NCBI GenBank assembly: GCA_029257435.1
Contig: JARIBI010000155.1
Location: 39,321-103,320, forward strand
DNA length: 64,000 nt
Direction of reading: 5' to 3'
DNA from: Sporosarcina sp.
Lineage (GTDB): Bacteria > Bacillota > Bacilli > Bacillales_A > Planococcaceae
Part shown: in pieces, positions 29,487 to 41,721 of the stretch
Layout: each line of letters starts with the position of its first letter
Position numbering within the stretch: the stretch's first letter is position 1
Program-made: the position numbers and the translations under genes
The notes under the pieces: generated by a model
The model's input: only the letters and a program-made list of their open reading frames with translations
What the model was told of the DNA's origin: nothing
The model's database searches: none

Positions 29487-31025
29487 ATGGCAAAACTAGC
29501 AAAACTAGTGGCCGCTGTCCTGTTGGTGTCATTTACGCTGTTGGACGTACGACCTGCTGTTGCTGATTCTTCAGACCAAACGGTAGTTGTCGATTCTCCG
29601 ACACTAAATGTCCGTTCTGGACCGGGTCTCACCTATTCTTTAACAGGGAAATTGAAAGATGGACAGAAAGTAAATGTCATCGACAAGTCAGATGATTGGT
29701 ATCAAGTATCGATAAATGGTGAAACAGGATGGATAGCTTCTTGGCTAACCAAATCGAATGAACACGGTTCTAATGCAGGCAAAACGATTGTCTCACGTGT
29801 CGATTCACTAAATATCCGTTCGTCTCCTTCGATCACTTCTGCAGCTATCGGAAAGTTACGTTCCGGTGACCTTGCGCAACTCGTCGAATACCAAGGAGAA
29901 TGGGCTTCGATCATCGTAGATGGGATGGAAGGCTGGGTTCACACGACATACATAACTGAAGTCGATTCAGATCATGTGCAAAACGTATCAGAGTCGGACA
30001 AACCTGCTGTCACGAACGCAAATACATTTACAGTAACCGTGAATAAATTGAATGTCCGAAAAAAACCCGATCAAACTTCAAAGAAAATCGGAACGGTAAG
30101 TAAGAACGATACATTCCCCATTCAGAAAATTGACGGCAATTGGGTTAAGATTTCATTGACAGGCAAAAAATCAGGTTGGGTGTATTCGTTCCATGGTGAA
30201 CTTTCAAGCAAAGCAGCAAGTACCTCAAGCAAAACGGATCAAACCGTATCAATTGTCACAAATGGAACCAATATCCGAGTGGAACCTGCAACCTCTTCAG
30301 AAGTTGCTCTGCGTGCAGACGCTGGTGATGTGTTCCAAGTAGTTGAGAAGAAAGATAAATGGTATGAAATTCAACTGCCAGCTGGCGGTACTGCATATGT
30401 TGCTGAATGGGTTGTCAATTCCTCCGATACATCCAGCACTTCCACAACTACTGTTCCTAAAAAAAAGAAACGTGTACCGGGAACTTTGAAAGGGATCACC
30501 ATCGCACTGGATCCCGGCCATGGCGGGAATGACCGCGGCACGACAGGTACACGCGGCACCGATGAAAAGAATTTAACCTTACAAACAGCAGAGCTTTTAG
30601 CCGGTAAGTTGAAAGATGCAGGAGCGACCGTTGTCATGACACGAAACTCAGATACGTATGTGTCACTGCGAAAACGGACGTCCATAGCTCACCAGGAAGG
30701 GGCGGATGCGTTCGTCAGTCTGCATTATGACGCAAATCCAAATCGCTCGATTACTGGATTTACAACATACTATACGCAGTCTGCCCAACAACCGTTTGCT
30801 AAAGCCGTGAATGATGGACTTTCTTCGACCATCGACTTAACGAATCGCGGAACTCAGCCGGCGAATTACTTGGTTCTTCGTGAAAACAGATTACCTGCAG
30901 TTCTTATTGAATTAGGATTCTTATCGAATTCATCTGAAGAACGTGTGCTGACAAGTTCTTACTTCCGGGAACAAGCATCTCAAGGTATTTACAAAGGATT
31001 ACTTCATTACTTCGACGCACAATAA
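29487..31025 (+). CDS. N-acetylmuramoyl-L-alanine amidase with multiple SH3b domains (YrvJ-like)
   Basis: Signal peptide, LNVRSGPGLTYSLTGKLKDGQ-type repeats, IALDPGHGGNDRGTTG, VLIELGFLSN; SD before ATG 29487. Confidence 0.94.
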   Translation: MAKLAKLVAAVLLVSFTLLDVRPAVADSSDQTVVVDSPTLNVRSGPGLTYSLTGKLKDGQKVNVIDKSDDWYQVSINGETGWIASWLTKSNEHGSNAGKTIVSRVDSLNIRSSPSITSAAIGKLRSGDLAQLVEYQGEWASIIVDGMEGWVHTTYITEVDSDHVQNVSESDKPAVTNANTFTVTVNKLNVRKKPDQTSKKIGTVSKNDTFPIQKIDGNWVKISLTGKKSGWVYSFHGELSSKAASTSSKTDQTVSIVTNGTNIRVEPATSSEVALRADAGDVFQVVEKKDKWYEIQLPAGGTAYVAEWVVNSSDTSSTSTTTVPKKKKRVPGTLKGITIALDPGHGGNDRGTTGTRGTDEKNLTLQTAELLAGKLKDAGATVVMTRNSDTYVSLRKRTSIAHQEGADAFVSLHYDANPNRSITGFTTYYTQSAQQPFAKAVNDGLSSTIDLTNRGTQPANYLVLRENRLPAVLIELGFLSNSSEERVLTSSYFREQASQGIYKGLLHYFDAQ

Positions 31026-31078
31026 AAAAACGTCCGCAGCACGCCATTCATCTGGCTGCAGCGGACGTTTTTTATTTG
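31024..31078. terminator. Intrinsic terminator
   Basis: aaaaaaacgtccgcagc...gctgcagcggacgttttttatt. Confidence 0.85.
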
Positions 31079-31512
31079 GATTCCACAATAATCGTCACCG
31101 GTCCGTCGTTCACAAGCGATACATCCATCATTGCGCCGAACACGCCCGTTTCCACTGTTAGCCCATAACTGCGTAGCTGTTCGTTGAAATAATCGTATAG
31201 CGGCTTGGCAGTTTCAGGTCTGGCGGCTTCGATAAAGCTCGGACGTCTCCCTTTCCGTGTATCCCCATAAAGGGTAAATTGGGAAACCGAAAGAATCGCT
31301 CCTCCCGTTTCGTCAATGGATCGGTTCATCTTCCCATCCTCATCTTCGAACAATCGTAGACTCGCGATCTTCTTAGCCGTATACGCTGCGTCTTCCTGCG
31401 TATCCGTATGCGTCAGTCCGACAAGAAGAACATACCCGTGATCGATGGCACCTGTTACGGTACCATCGACTGTTACGGTTGCCTTCTTGGACCGTTGAAG
31501 CACAACTTTCAT
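31072..31512 (-). CDS. dtd: D-aminoacyl-tRNA deacylase
   Basis: [36 protein letters not shown]. Confidence 0.97.
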   Translation of the reverse strand: MKVVLQRSKKATVTVDGTVTGAIDHGYVLLVGLTHTDTQEDAAYTAKKIASLRLFEDEDGKMNRSIDETGGAILSVSQFTLYGDTRKGRRPSFIEAARPETAKPLYDYFNEQLRSYGLTVETGVFGAMMDVSLVNDGPVTIIVESK

Positions 31513-31529
31513 GTGAGGACACCTCTTTG

Positions 31530-33728
31530 TTAATTAATAATACGCTGAACGGAATAAATATCCCGGACTTGTTTGATTTTGTCGACAATCCGTTGTAAGT
31601 GCTGCAAATCCGTAATTTTGATAGACATACTGATGTGAGCAATTTTTACACGGTCCGCTTTACCGGACACAGCCACAATTGGAGTTTTAGTATCCACTAC
31701 AGCCATCATGACTTCGTTTAACAAGCCTTGCCGGTCATAACCAGTGATTTCAATATCGACCTGGAATTCCTTTTTAACGCTTTCAGTTCCGGATATCGCC
31801 CAGTTAACGTCGATTAAGCGGTCCTCTTGCTCTCCATCTGCATGGATATTCGGACAGTCCACGCGGTGAACGGATACGCCCCGGCCCTTTGTGATGAATC
31901 CAACAATTTCATCTCCCGGAACCGGATTGCAGCATTTTGAAAGTCGGATGAGCAGGTTTTCTAGCCCTTTGACGACTACTCCGGATTCGGTCATCGGCTG
32001 TGTCGGCTGCGCCTTGATGTCAGAGACGATCCGATCGATGGCATCCTTCTGTTCCCGCTCTTTACGGATTTTATCTGTCATTCGATTGACGACTTGCTGA
32101 GCGGTAATTCCGCCAGATCCGATGGCGGCATACATGTCTTCTTCAGATGTAAAACTATACTTATCGATGACACGCCGTAAACTTTCTGGTGTAACTACTT
32201 CGCGGAGGACAAATTCTTGCTGCTTCACTTCTTTTTCCAGAAGCTCTTTACCACGATATATATTCTCTTCGCGCAGCTGCTTTTTAAAATACTGGCGGAT
32301 TTTATTGCGTGCTTGCGAAGTATTGGCGATTTTCAACCAATCACGGCTTGGCCCAAACGACTGTTTAGAAGTCAGCACTTCTACAATATCGCCGGTAAAT
32401 AATTCAGTTTCAAGCGGCACCATTTTGCCATTCACTTTGGCACCGATTGTACGATTTCCGACTTCTGAGTGAACACGATAAGCAAAGTCGATAGGAATAG
32501 AGCCTTTAGGGAGTTCAATGACGTCTCCTTCAGGTGTAAATACATAGACCATGTCCGAGAATAAGTCGAATTTCAAGGACTCCATGAATTCTTCTGCATT
32601 TGAAGACTCATTTTGCATTTCTAATATTTCACGGAACCAGGTCAATTTCGAGTCGATGGTATCAGGATAAGAGGCAGTAATTCCCTCTTTATATGCCCAG
32701 TGGGCAGCGACTCCAAATTCAGCAATTTTGTGCATATCTTCTGTACGGATCTGCACTTCCAGCGGATCTCCCGCAGGGCCGACGACAGTAGTATGCAAGG
32801 ATTGGTACAAGTTCTGTTTTGGCATCGCAATATAGTCTTTAAAACGGCCTGGCATCGGCTTCCACAGCGTGTGAATGATGCCGAGGACGGCGTAGCAATC
32901 TTTAATGCTTTTGACGACTATCCGGACCGCAAGCAAGTCATATATTTCGTTGAATTCTTTTTTCTGTAAAATCATCTTCCGGTAAATGGAGTACAAATGC
33001 TTCGGACGGCCTGATAATTCAGCATGAATATCCATCGTTGCAATTTCAGTATTAATCTGTTCCATGACATTTTTCAAATAGTTTTCACGTTCAACGCGCT
33101 TCTGTTTCATGAGGTTGACGATGCGGTAATATTGCTGAGGGTTTAAATAGCGAAGGGCAATGTCTTCTAGCTCCCATTTTATCGCAGATATTCCGAGTCG
33201 GTGCGCAAGCGGTGCAAAAATTTCAAGTGTCTCCGCAGAAATCCGACGTTGTTTTTCTTCTTTCACATACTTTAACGTCCTCATATTATGCAGACGGTCT
33301 GCCAATTTTATAAGAATGACCCGAATATCTTGTGCCATTGCGATAAACATTTTACGATGATTTTCTGCTTGTTTTTCTTCATTCGTTTTAAATTTCAGCT
33401 TTTCAAGTTTTGTAACGCCATCGACAAGCATCGCGACTTCTTCTCCGAAGTCCCGTACGATGTCTTCTCTACCGATTTCTGTATCCTCTACAACGTCATG
33501 TAAAAAACCTGCAGCAACTGTAGAAGGATCCATTTGAAGTTCTGCAAGAATTCCAGCTACTTGCACTGGATGGAGAATGTAAGGTTCTCCAGAACTTCTG
33601 AACTGACCTTCATGCGCTCTCTTCGCAGCTTCGTACGCTTTTTCGACAAATGCTACGTGTTCATTGTTCATATAGGAACCCACAAGTTCAAATATATCCT
33701 CTGCCGTTAAATCCTGATTTTTCGCCAT
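31530..33728 (-). CDS. relA: RelA/SpoT bifunctional (p)ppGpp synthetase/hydrolase
   Basis: HD domain [10 protein letters not shown], synthetase, TGS and ACT domains; start at Met8 of the ORF. Confidence 0.97.
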   Translation of the reverse strand: MAKNQDLTAEDIFELVGSYMNNEHVAFVEKAYEAAKRAHEGQFRSSGEPYILHPVQVAGILAELQMDPSTVAAGFLHDVVEDTEIGREDIVRDFGEEVAMLVDGVTKLEKLKFKTNEEKQAENHRKMFIAMAQDIRVILIKLADRLHNMRTLKYVKEEKQRRISAETLEIFAPLAHRLGISAIKWELEDIALRYLNPQQYYRIVNLMKQKRVERENYLKNVMEQINTEIATMDIHAELSGRPKHLYSIYRKMILQKKEFNEIYDLLAVRIVVKSIKDCYAVLGIIHTLWKPMPGRFKDYIAMPKQNLYQSLHTTVVGPAGDPLEVQIRTEDMHKIAEFGVAAHWAYKEGITASYPDTIDSKLTWFREILEMQNESSNAEEFMESLKFDLFSDMVYVFTPEGDVIELPKGSIPIDFAYRVHSEVGNRTIGAKVNGKMVPLETELFTGDIVEVLTSKQSFGPSRDWLKIANTSQARNKIRQYFKKQLREENIYRGKELLEKEVKQQEFVLREVVTPESLRRVIDKYSFTSEEDMYAAIGSGGITAQQVVNRMTDKIRKEREQKDAIDRIVSDIKAQPTQPMTESGVVVKGLENLLIRLSKCCNPVPGDEIVGFITKGRGVSVHRVDCPNIHADGEQEDRLIDVNWAISGTESVKKEFQVDIEITGYDRQGLLNEVMMAVVDTKTPIVAVSGKADRVKIAHISMSIKITDLQHLQRIVDKIKQVRDIYSVQRIIN

Positions 33729-33881
33729 TCTCTCACCTCTTTCAAACAATTTCCGGAAAAATAAACATACCTCTATTGTATGGCGAAAATAGAAGATTTG
33801 TAAAGAAATGAATTCAATGAGTTTCGCTCACTGTGTCAAAAGCATGTCTATTCAAATTTTATTTCTACAAATAAATACAAA

Positions 33882-33916
33882 AACTCCCCCGCAAAATTGC
33901 GAAGGAGATAGATATT
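33882..33916 (-). terminator. Intrinsic terminator of apt
   Basis: Minus strand atctccttcgcaattttgcgggggagttttt. Confidence 0.7.
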
Positions 33917-34427
33917 AGTATTTCATTAGAGAAAGAACGTTATGGTTCTCCAGTTTTCTTCGGCCATCCAAGTAAGTAAGTTCGATTAGGAACGCGCACC
34001 CAGCAACGACGCCGCCTAGTTTTTCAACAAGTTCCACTGTTGCGCCAACTGTTCCGCCAGTAGCAAGAAGATCGTCTACCACAAGAACGCGCTGTCCAGG
34101 TTTGATTGCATCTTTATGAATCGTTAACTGGTCAACACCATACTCTAAATCATAGTCGACCGCGATTGTTTCGCGAGGTAACTTTCCAGGTTTACGAACC
34201 GGTGCAAAACCGATTTCAAGTGCATAGGCAACCGGACATCCAATGATGAATCCGCGTGCTTCAGGACCAACGATCAGTTCTGCGCCCATTTCTTTTGCGT
34301 ATTCAACGATTTGGTCCGTTGCATATTTGTAGGCTTCACCATTATCCATGATTGTTGTAATATCTTTAAAGCTAATCCCTTTTTTCGGATAATCGGGAAC
34401 TACTGTAACGAATTGTTTCAAGTCCAT
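33915..34427 (-). CDS. apt: Adenine phosphoribosyltransferase
   Basis: [39 protein letters not shown]. Confidence 0.97.
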   Translation of the reverse strand: MDLKQFVTVVPDYPKKGISFKDITTIMDNGEAYKYATDQIVEYAKEMGAELIVGPEARGFIIGCPVAYALEIGFAPVRKPGKLPRETIAVDYDLEYGVDQLTIHKDAIKPGQRVLVVDDLLATGGTVGATVELVEKLGGVVAGCAFLIELTYLDGRRKLENHNVLSLMKY

Positions 34428-36778
34428 ACTGTTTCCTCCTTGACGGCTATCTCCTGATGCACCTTTTGAAACCATTGTTTCAGCTCCTGGTAAGGGGCAT
34501 ACAGCATCCGTTCTTCCATTTCAATCTGTCTTTTCCGTTCCTTGTAAGCAGGTGCTTCGGCAAGATCGCGCTTGCCTGCTGTTGGTTCGATTATAACAAC
34601 ATCATTCTCTATCTTAACAAATCCTAAATCAAAAAACACTTTCGACATGAAATAAATCGTGTCTAATTTCCAACCTTTGTGTTTTGCAAGCTGCTCCGCT
34701 TGTTTAGTTAAATCGAACGTACCTCGTTTTTTCAAGAAGCTGAAGTACCATCCGAACTCTTTCCGATCCGGAATACCATCAAAATAACGCGAGTCCGGTG
34801 CATAGAAGTGAGCATATATTCTGCCAGGATTGTATTCACTCAGTAATGACTCAAGCTGTTGCTGCTGTTCAGGCATATCTAATAACACAATGTGATCAAT
34901 GGCCGGATCTGCCTGCCGTTCATCATATAAAACGATGTCCCTGCCTTGAAGAATTGGAAGGAAGTGGGCTCTCGTTTGCGGCTGGAATGCAATATAAAGT
35001 GCATGGTCCTTCGGAATTGTGTGAATCCAGCGAAGCGGATCCCGAATCCCCCTCAAGTCGAATACTTGCCGCTCATCAGAACGGATATCTTGGAGAAGAA
35101 TTTGCGGCTTTTTAAAATTATTCCACTCATTCACTTGCAAGTCCCCTGTCACCATCAGCGACATGCCTTGTGTCATTTCATCTGCGAGTTCACCGGATCC
35201 GAAGCTAATGGCATCCAGTTTATTCGTCCCATCTTCCAGCTCTAGTTTCAAATGATTTTTGGCAGCACCGATTTTTCTAATGGAACCGACTGTAATCTGT
35301 TCAATCATATACATCGGTTTCGGGAATGCCATTCCAAATGGACGCAGCTGTTCCAAAGATTCCAATACATCTACTTCAATTTCATCAATTGTTAGAGGAA
35401 CGTCAATTTGAACAGTAGCGATCAGGTGTTCATCTGTTAGTACTTGCTTTGCTTGCTCGTTTAGACGATCCCGTAAAGCATCGACATCTGATAGGGCAAG
35501 TGTCATCCCTGCAGCCATTGCGTGTCCGCCGAAATGAGGAAGCAGTTCTTTGTTTTTTGACAGTTCCAGATACAGGTCAAATCCTTCGATACTGCGTGCG
35601 GATCCTTTCGCCGTTTCTACGGCAGGGTCAATGGCTAATACAATGGACGGCCTATGGAACTTCTCTGTTAATCGGGATGCAACGATTCCGATGACGCCTG
35701 GATTCCATCCTTCTTTCGCAAGAACAAACACATGCGGAATTGTTGAGCCGTATTGCTCTTCAATCATGGTGAGCGCTTCTTCTGTAATCCCATTGACGAG
35801 TGCTTGACGCTCTTTGTTGAGGCGATCCAGCTCATTTGCAATCCCTGTAGCGACTGTACTGTCCTCTGCTTTTAATAGTTCTACAGCAGGATCTGCATCC
35901 CCTAAACGGCCGGGTGCATTCAGACGCGGTCCAACCATGAAACCAAGGGTCTCTTCTGTAAATTGACGCTGCTCAGTTCCGCCGATTTTAGCAAGCGCTT
36001 GAATTCCAGGACGGCTTGACATGCGAAGCCGGCGGATGCCTTCTTTCACAAAGAACCGGTTTTCATCCAAAAGCGGTACAAGGTCAGCGACTGTGCCGAT
36101 TGCTGCAAATTCGAGCAAGTCGAGGGGTGCATCCCCCAGGAGTGCAGTCGCTAACTTAAACGCAACTCCCACCCCTGCAAGCTCTCCAAATGGGTAGTTT
36201 CCTTCTGGATGTCTTGGATGAATGACAGCATCTGCCTGAGGCAGCGAATCACCAATTTCATGGTGATCGGTAATGATAATATCGAGTCCGATCGATTTCG
36301 CAAATGCGGTCTGTTCTATACCTGATACACCATTATCCACTGTAATGATAAGTGAAGCGCCAAGATCCGATATTTCTTGGAACAGCTCACTGCTCGGCCC
36401 GTAGCCGTGTTCAAATCGATTCGGAATGATAAAGGATACATCCGCACCAATTCTTTCTAATGCAGTTGTCAGGACCGAAACACTAGTTACCCCATCCGCA
36501 TCGTAGTCGCCATAAACAACAATATGCTCGTTGTTCTCGACAGCTTTTCGGATGATGGCGACGGCCTTGTCCATGTCATACAGGAGATATGGATCGTGCA
36601 GAACGGCTGCATCCGTCTTTAGAAAAGCTTTGACAGCTGATGGCTCTTGAAATCCTCGTGATACCAAAATTTTTGCATGGAGCGAAGGCAAGTTCAATTC
36701 TGTCATTAGTTTTTCAACTGCAGATTCGTCTGGTCTATGTACTTTCCAATTCTTGTTTGATTTAATCAACGATATCAC
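34418..36778 (-). CDS. recJ: Single-stranded-DNA-specific exonuclease RecJ
   Basis: [46 protein letters not shown]. Confidence 0.97.
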   Translation of the reverse strand: MISLIKSNKNWKVHRPDESAVEKLMTELNLPSLHAKILVSRGFQEPSAVKAFLKTDAAVLHDPYLLYDMDKAVAIIRKAVENNEHIVVYGDYDADGVTSVSVLTTALERIGADVSFIIPNRFEHGYGPSSELFQEISDLGASLIITVDNGVSGIEQTAFAKSIGLDIIITDHHEIGDSLPQADAVIHPRHPEGNYPFGELAGVGVAFKLATALLGDAPLDLLEFAAIGTVADLVPLLDENRFFVKEGIRRLRMSSRPGIQALAKIGGTEQRQFTEETLGFMVGPRLNAPGRLGDADPAVELLKAEDSTVATGIANELDRLNKERQALVNGITEEALTMIEEQYGSTIPHVFVLAKEGWNPGVIGIVASRLTEKFHRPSIVLAIDPAVETAKGSARSIEGFDLYLELSKNKELLPHFGGHAMAAGMTLALSDVDALRDRLNEQAKQVLTDEHLIATVQIDVPLTIDEIEVDVLESLEQLRPFGMAFPKPMYMIEQITVGSIRKIGAAKNHLKLELEDGTNKLDAISFGSGELADEMTQGMSLMVTGDLQVNEWNNFKKPQILLQDIRSDERQVFDLRGIRDPLRWIHTIPKDHALYIAFQPQTRAHFLPILQGRDIVLYDERQADPAIDHIVLLDMPEQQQQLESLLSEYNPGRIYAHFYAPDSRYFDGIPDRKEFGWYFSFLKKRGTFDLTKQAEQLAKHKGWKLDTIYFMSKVFFDLGFVKIENDVVIIEPTAGKRDLAEAPAYKERKRQIEMEERMLYAPYQELKQWFQKVHQEIAVKEETVWT

Positions 36779-36837
36779 TTCCTCATTAGCATTATACCGG
36801 TTACAGATGATTACTTAAAGGATTCTAGTCAAAAGAA

Positions 36838-36870
36838 AAACGTCCTTCGCGTCTTAGCGAGGACGTCCAC
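36838..36870 (-). terminator. Intrinsic terminator
   Basis: aaaagaaaaacgtccttcgcgtcttagcgaggacgtccac. Confidence 0.75.
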
Positions 36871-37219
36871 TGCTATCATTTTTTGCATCGTATTCATCAT
36901 TCATGACTTCGTTTGCCAATTGAGGGGATTTTACGAGCATGGCAATTTCGTTTTGCTGGTTTGCGATAATCCCTTCTTTTTCGGTAACCAGTTTTTGCAG
37001 CATTTTAACTTGCCTTCTTGTCTTGACAGATCGGAAAACAGTAAACAAACCGCTTGCGACAGCACCTAGTAATGCTGAACCGACTATGACCAGAACAAGC
37101 GGCCAGTGCGCTTCTCCAAATCCATAATTAACCGGAACTTTATCAACATTGAAAACAGCAAACAGTGCGATAATGAGCGCAAATAATAGTCCGAATAATA
37201 ACATCCATTGCGATTTCAT
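36854..37219 (-). CDS. LapA family protein (internal Met start preferred)
   Basis: MKSQWMLLFGLLFALIIALFAVFNVDKVPVNYGFGEAHWPLVLVIVGSALLGA. Confidence 0.85.
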   Translation of the reverse strand: MKSQWMLLFGLLFALIIALFAVFNVDKVPVNYGFGEAHWPLVLVIVGSALLGAVASGLFTVFRSVKTRRQVKMLQKLVTEKEGIIANQQNEIAMLVKSPQLANEVMNDEYDAKNDSSGRPR

Positions 37220-37332
37220 ATAGAACTCCCCCTTAAAAAAAGATGATTGCAATAAAGCTTCCCTTTGCACTTCAAATGTTTTCGTCTGCCAATATTACGG
37301 CAGTAGCGAAGAACAGCGGGTAAAACGTAAAA

Positions 37333-37358
37333 AACAGGTATACCTGAGTATACCTGTT
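37333..37358 (-). terminator. Intrinsic terminator of secDF
   Basis: Perfect dyad AACAGGTATAC CTGA GTATACCTGTT with T run on the minus strand. Confidence 0.8.
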
Positions 37359-37378
37359 AGTGGAATCCTTGAAACGTA

Positions 37379-39655
37379 TTAAACGACGGGTTCGTCTGAT
37401 CCCCATTGTTTCTTTTCTTTAGTTGTTTTCAGCTTGCCATGCTTCTTAATTTCACGCTTTTTCAGGTCGAACCAGATTTGTGCGGAAATGTAGATTGATG
37501 AATACGTACCTGCGATAAGACCGATCAACAGTGCGATTGAGAATGGTCGGATCGCTTCTGCACCTAATGCAATCAGTGCAACGACAACAATTAGTACGGT
37601 CAATACTGTATTCACAGAACGGCCAAGCGTTTGACGCAGTGACTTATTGATAATATTCGCCAAGTCATCTTCGTTATCCAAGTGACCAACCTTATGAAGA
37701 TTTTCACGAATCCGGTCAAACGTGACAATGGTGTCGTTGATAGAATAACCGACAATCGTCAGTACTGCCGCGATAAACGTAATATCCACTTCCAGTCGCA
37801 AGATACTGAAGATCGCAATCATGAAGAACGCATCGTGCAGGAGACCTAGAATCGCTGCTACACCCATCCGCCATTCGAAACGGAATGCGACATAGATAAT
37901 GATTCCGATTGCTGCATAGATCAATGCAAAAATTGCATTTTTCGCTAGTTCTTTACCGACTTTATCCGATACTGTAGAAATATTCGGTTCAGAACCATAT
38001 TTTTCAGCAACTTGAGTTTTGATGTCACTGACTTGTTCTTGACTGAACTCATTCTTGAATCGGGCAACACCGATATTACTTTTATCACCAGAGATCACGA
38101 TATCGTCCGAAGGATAACCGATATCTTCCAAATATGTGCTGATTTCGTCCTTCGTCAACGAACTCTCTGAAAGAATTTCTGCACGTGTACCACTGGAGAA
38201 GTCAATACCCAGGTTCAATTTGAAGACCCCTAAGATAATCGCACCTACTATCAGCAATACGATTGAAAGTGTGTAGAATCGCTTACGGCTGTGAACAAAG
38301 TCAAATCGGTCAAACTTTGTAGTCAATTCAAGCGTATCTACGTTCTCTTCTGCAGGATGAACGCGTTTCGGAGAAATTCCAAACCAGCTCGTTTTCCCGT
38401 CAAACAATCCACTGTGAACGAGCAATCCAAGGAGCAGACGCGCACCCCATACCGCAGTGATAAAGCTGACTGCAATACTAATGATGAGCATTGTCGCAAA
38501 TCCTTTAACTGAGCTTGTCCCAAATATGAACAATACAATAGCTGCAAGGAGTGTTGTAATGTTTGCATCTAAAATCGCCGTAAATGATTCTTTCGCACCG
38601 CGAGAGAATGCGGTTTTAATGGAACTGCCTACGCGCAGTTCTTCTTTGATCCGTTCATAGGTCAGGATATTGGCATCTACGGCCATACCTACACCGAGCA
38701 GCAAGGCCGCAATACCCGGAAGCGTCAACACACCGTTAATAAGTGTGAAGACAACCATGATTAAGAAAATGTAAACAGACAATGTAATGACTGCTACAAG
38801 TCCTGGAAGACGGTAGTACACGAGCATAAATAGGAAGATCAACGAAACACCAATAATACCAGCAGTAATCGTTTTATTGAGTGCTTGTTCTCCGAATTGT
38901 GCTCCGACAGAAGTTGAGTACACCTCTTGAAGATGAACCGGCAATGCACCAGCGTTCAAAATACCCGCAAGATCTTTTGTCTCATCGACTGTGAAACTAC
39001 CGGAAATTTCTACGTTTGATGAATTGATCGTCTGACGTACAGATGGTGCTGAAATGAAACGCGGGTCAGACTTTTTCATTTCTTCTTTGTACGAATCTTT
39101 ACCTTCTTCAAAGTCCAGCCAAATGACCATCACGTTTTCAGGTGCTTTAGCAGCAACTTCAGAAGTCACTTGTGCAAACTTTGATGGGTCTTTCATCTCG
39201 AGTGTAACGACAGGATTGCCGCCTTCTCCGAAGTTCGCTTTCGCTTTTCCTGCTTTCAAATCGTCTCCGTCAAGCAGCAATTTATCATCCGCATCACGGA
39301 AAGTTAAATTTGCTTGTGTGGATAAAAGCTCACGTGCTTTCTTCTGGTCATCTACACCAGCAAGTTGAACACGGATTCGATTGTTGGATTCAATCTGAAT
39401 ACTTGGTTCACTGACACCGAGAACGTCAATCCGGTTACGAAGCGCTTTCGCAGTATCCGCAACGACGTCTTCTGTGATCTTTTGATTGTTAGATCCTGAT
39501 TTCAACGGCTGCACTTCATACAAGACTTCAAATCCGCCTTGTAAGTCCAAGCCTAGCTTTACATTCTTCAAAATTGGGTTCGCTGTACTGCCAATCGTTG
39601 CTGCGAAAATCACTAGCAACAATAAGAAGGCGACCAGCCGTCCTCTTTTCTTCAT
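37379..39655 (-). CDS. secDF: Protein translocase subunit SecDF (fused)
   Basis: SecD and SecF halves: LGLDLQGGFEVLYEV, LGIDFSSGTRAEI, VGYSINDTIVTFDRIREN. Confidence 0.97.
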   Translation of the reverse strand: MKKRGRLVAFLLLLVIFAATIGSTANPILKNVKLGLDLQGGFEVLYEVQPLKSGSNNQKITEDVVADTAKALRNRIDVLGVSEPSIQIESNNRIRVQLAGVDDQKKARELLSTQANLTFRDADDKLLLDGDDLKAGKAKANFGEGGNPVVTLEMKDPSKFAQVTSEVAAKAPENVMVIWLDFEEGKDSYKEEMKKSDPRFISAPSVRQTINSSNVEISGSFTVDETKDLAGILNAGALPVHLQEVYSTSVGAQFGEQALNKTITAGIIGVSLIFLFMLVYYRLPGLVAVITLSVYIFLIMVVFTLINGVLTLPGIAALLLGVGMAVDANILTYERIKEELRVGSSIKTAFSRGAKESFTAILDANITTLLAAIVLFIFGTSSVKGFATMLIISIAVSFITAVWGARLLLGLLVHSGLFDGKTSWFGISPKRVHPAEENVDTLELTTKFDRFDFVHSRKRFYTLSIVLLIVGAIILGVFKLNLGIDFSSGTRAEILSESSLTKDEISTYLEDIGYPSDDIVISGDKSNIGVARFKNEFSQEQVSDIKTQVAEKYGSEPNISTVSDKVGKELAKNAIFALIYAAIGIIIYVAFRFEWRMGVAAILGLLHDAFFMIAIFSILRLEVDITFIAAVLTIVGYSINDTIVTFDRIRENLHKVGHLDNEDDLANIINKSLRQTLGRSVNTVLTVLIVVVALIALGAEAIRPFSIALLIGLIAGTYSSIYISAQIWFDLKKREIKKHGKLKTTKEKKQWGSDEPVV

Positions 39656-39773
39656 GATCCATTTTCCCCCTCTATATGTGAAGCGGTGTTACTTTGGTAT
39701 GTACGAAAGAAACATCAACACAACAATTATGAGACAGTGAGCTCCTTGTGTCAAATGCTAATCACGACACAAC

Positions 39774-40091
39774 CTAATTTTCTGAATTCTTCTTTGGGGA
39801 GAGTAATAATTGCAGCTCTTCGCTATTTAAATCTGAAAACCAATCAGATCCCCGCTGTTCTTCAATCTGTGTGTATGTCATGTATTCTGCCGGTGTAAGC
39901 TCCATGACATCATTAATGAGCACATACGTCCTCATTTCACTGATAGTCCGCTTTCGCCACTTTTTCTGGACACAGTATTTCCAAATGTCTGCTTCCGTCA
40001 CGGTTGTATAGCCGTAAAAGTGGAATTCATTCATCTTACTTTCAATTGCAGGGCGGACATGGTCAAACAATTGCTCGTACTTGTTATCCAC
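39774..40091 (-). CDS. ComN-like post-transcriptional regulator
   Basis: 105 aa, VTEADIWKYCVQKKWRK, position next to secDF. Confidence 0.75.
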   Translation of the reverse strand: MDNKYEQLFDHVRPAIESKMNEFHFYGYTTVTEADIWKYCVQKKWRKRTISEMRTYVLINDVMELTPAEYMTYTQIEEQRGSDWFSDLNSEELQLLLSPKKNSEN

Positions 40092-40191
40092 TCACGTTCA
40101 TCCCTTCTTTAATAGAGAGTTGTAAATGTACATGTTTCCGCATACTAGTAGTGTATATGAATTGGTTGGACTTGAGAAGGAGTTGTTTTCA

Positions 40192-41721
40192 TTGTCGTCA
40201 TTTATTCGGGGTACTGTAATTTTAATGATTGCCGTTTTCATGACAAAACTACTTGGATTTGTTTATCGGATTCAGTTTATGCGAGTTGCCGGCGAAGAAG
40301 CAGTCGGTATTTATATGACCGCTTTTCCTGCTTTTATCTTCTTCTTATCGCTCGTTCAGCTTGGGGTCCCCATCGCTATTGCGAAAGTGATTGCTGAACT
40401 GAAAGCAAAAGGTGAGACAGCTCGTTTCTCACAAGTAATGCGCACATCGACATTCATTACCTTGTGTACGGGATTCATCTTTATTCCTATATCAGTACTA
40501 TTCATCCCATTTTTATCGGGTACGCTTCTTGGTAATTCTGCCACTTCCATAACGCTTTATGTAGGGGTTGCCATCATACCAATCGCTGCAATCGGCGGGA
40601 TGGTGCGGGGGTTCTTTCAAGGAATTGCACGTTTAGAAGAAACCGCTTGGTCACAAATCATTGAACAATTCATCCGGATTATTTTAATCACTTGGCTTCT
40701 CCCTTTTTTCTTAGTAGAAGGGAATGCCCCATTGAATGCCGCGATCGCAATGGCGATTACACTCCTAGCTGAAGCAGGCTCGGTATTCTATTTATGGCTG
40801 AAGTACAAAAAACACAAAAAAAATAACCCTGTCGCGCGCGATAGGGATGGGCTTTACCCGCTAAAACCATTACTTTCTGTTGCCTTACCTTCATCTGGAA
40901 GCCGCTTATTTGGAACGTTTACATGGTTTTTAGAGCCCATCATCTTTTTACGGGCACTTGCTGTATCCGGTATTACAGCTGCAGCCGCCACGTCCCTTTA
41001 TGGAGTAATCTCTGGAGTGCTTATTCCCCTGCTGCTGTTTCCGTCATTTATCTCTTATGCGCTCTCAGTAGTCCTTGTACCCGCTGTAAGCGGCGCATCC
41101 GCTTCAGGCAATATTAGCAAGCTCCAGGAGCGGATTCACTTATCTCTTCGGCTCTCGGCGTTGACCGGAGCCTTTGCAGCTGCAGTGTTCTTCATTCATG
41201 GTAAAGAAATGGCGGAAGCACTTTTCCACATTACTAAAGGTGCATCCTATATGACCATTCTTGCCCCTATCTTTTTCTTTTACTACATCCAAGGGCCTCT
41301 GTTCTCCATCCTGCAAGCAACAAATGAAGCCAAAGCAGCCATGATGAACTCCGTGTATGGCGGAATCGCCAAGCTGGTTGTCATGTTTGTACTTGCTTCA
41401 CAGCCTGGCCTTCAAGAAACTGGAGCGATCCTCGCAATTGGATTCGGTGTTTTAATCACTTCGTTCCTACATATCGCAACGTTAAGGAAAAACAGAAAAA
41501 CCGATACCGGGTTTACGATGTTTGCTCTTCCTTACGCGTCATTCATCATGACTGCAGTCATGCGTCCGATCTTTTTCCCGATTGGCAATTACGGTCTTTG
41601 GGTAGAATGCGGAATTACTGCAATCTTCCTCGCAGTTGTTCTATTTTTCACAGGGCAGTTACAGCGAAGCGATCTTCGCCATTTCAAGAAACTATTTGCC
41701 GTTACAAATAAGCTTGTTTAA
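40192..41721 (+). CDS. SpoVB/polysaccharide biosynthesis (MOP superfamily) flippase
   Basis: FIRGTVILMIAVFMTKLLGFVYRI..GEEAVGIYMTAFP; TTG start after GAAGGAG. Confidence 0.88.
   Translation: MSSFIRGTVILMIAVFMTKLLGFVYRIQFMRVAGEEAVGIYMTAFPAFIFFLSLVQLGVPIAIAKVIAELKAKGETARFSQVMRTSTFITLCTGFIFIPISVLFIPFLSGTLLGNSATSITLYVGVAIIPIAAIGGMVRGFFQGIARLEETAWSQIIEQFIRIILITWLLPFFLVEGNAPLNAAIAMAITLLAEAGSVFYLWLKYKKHKKNNPVARDRDGLYPLKPLLSVALPSSGSRLFGTFTWFLEPIIFLRALAVSGITAAAATSLYGVISGVLIPLLLFPSFISYALSVVLVPAVSGASASGNISKLQERIHLSLRLSALTGAFAAAVFFIHGKEMAEALFHITKGASYMTILAPIFFFYYIQGPLFSILQATNEAKAAMMNSVYGGIAKLVVMFVLASQPGLQETGAILAIGFGVLITSFLHIATLRKNRKTDTGFTMFALPYASFIMTAVMRPIFFPIGNYGLWVECGITAIFLAVVLFFTGQLQRSDLRHFKKLFAVTNKLV

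Noticed and set aside
41702-41721. 20-bp convergent overlap of the SpoVB-like and DUF421 genes as a regulatory antisense device
   Set aside because: Short tail-to-tail overlaps are common in compact genomes; no further signal.
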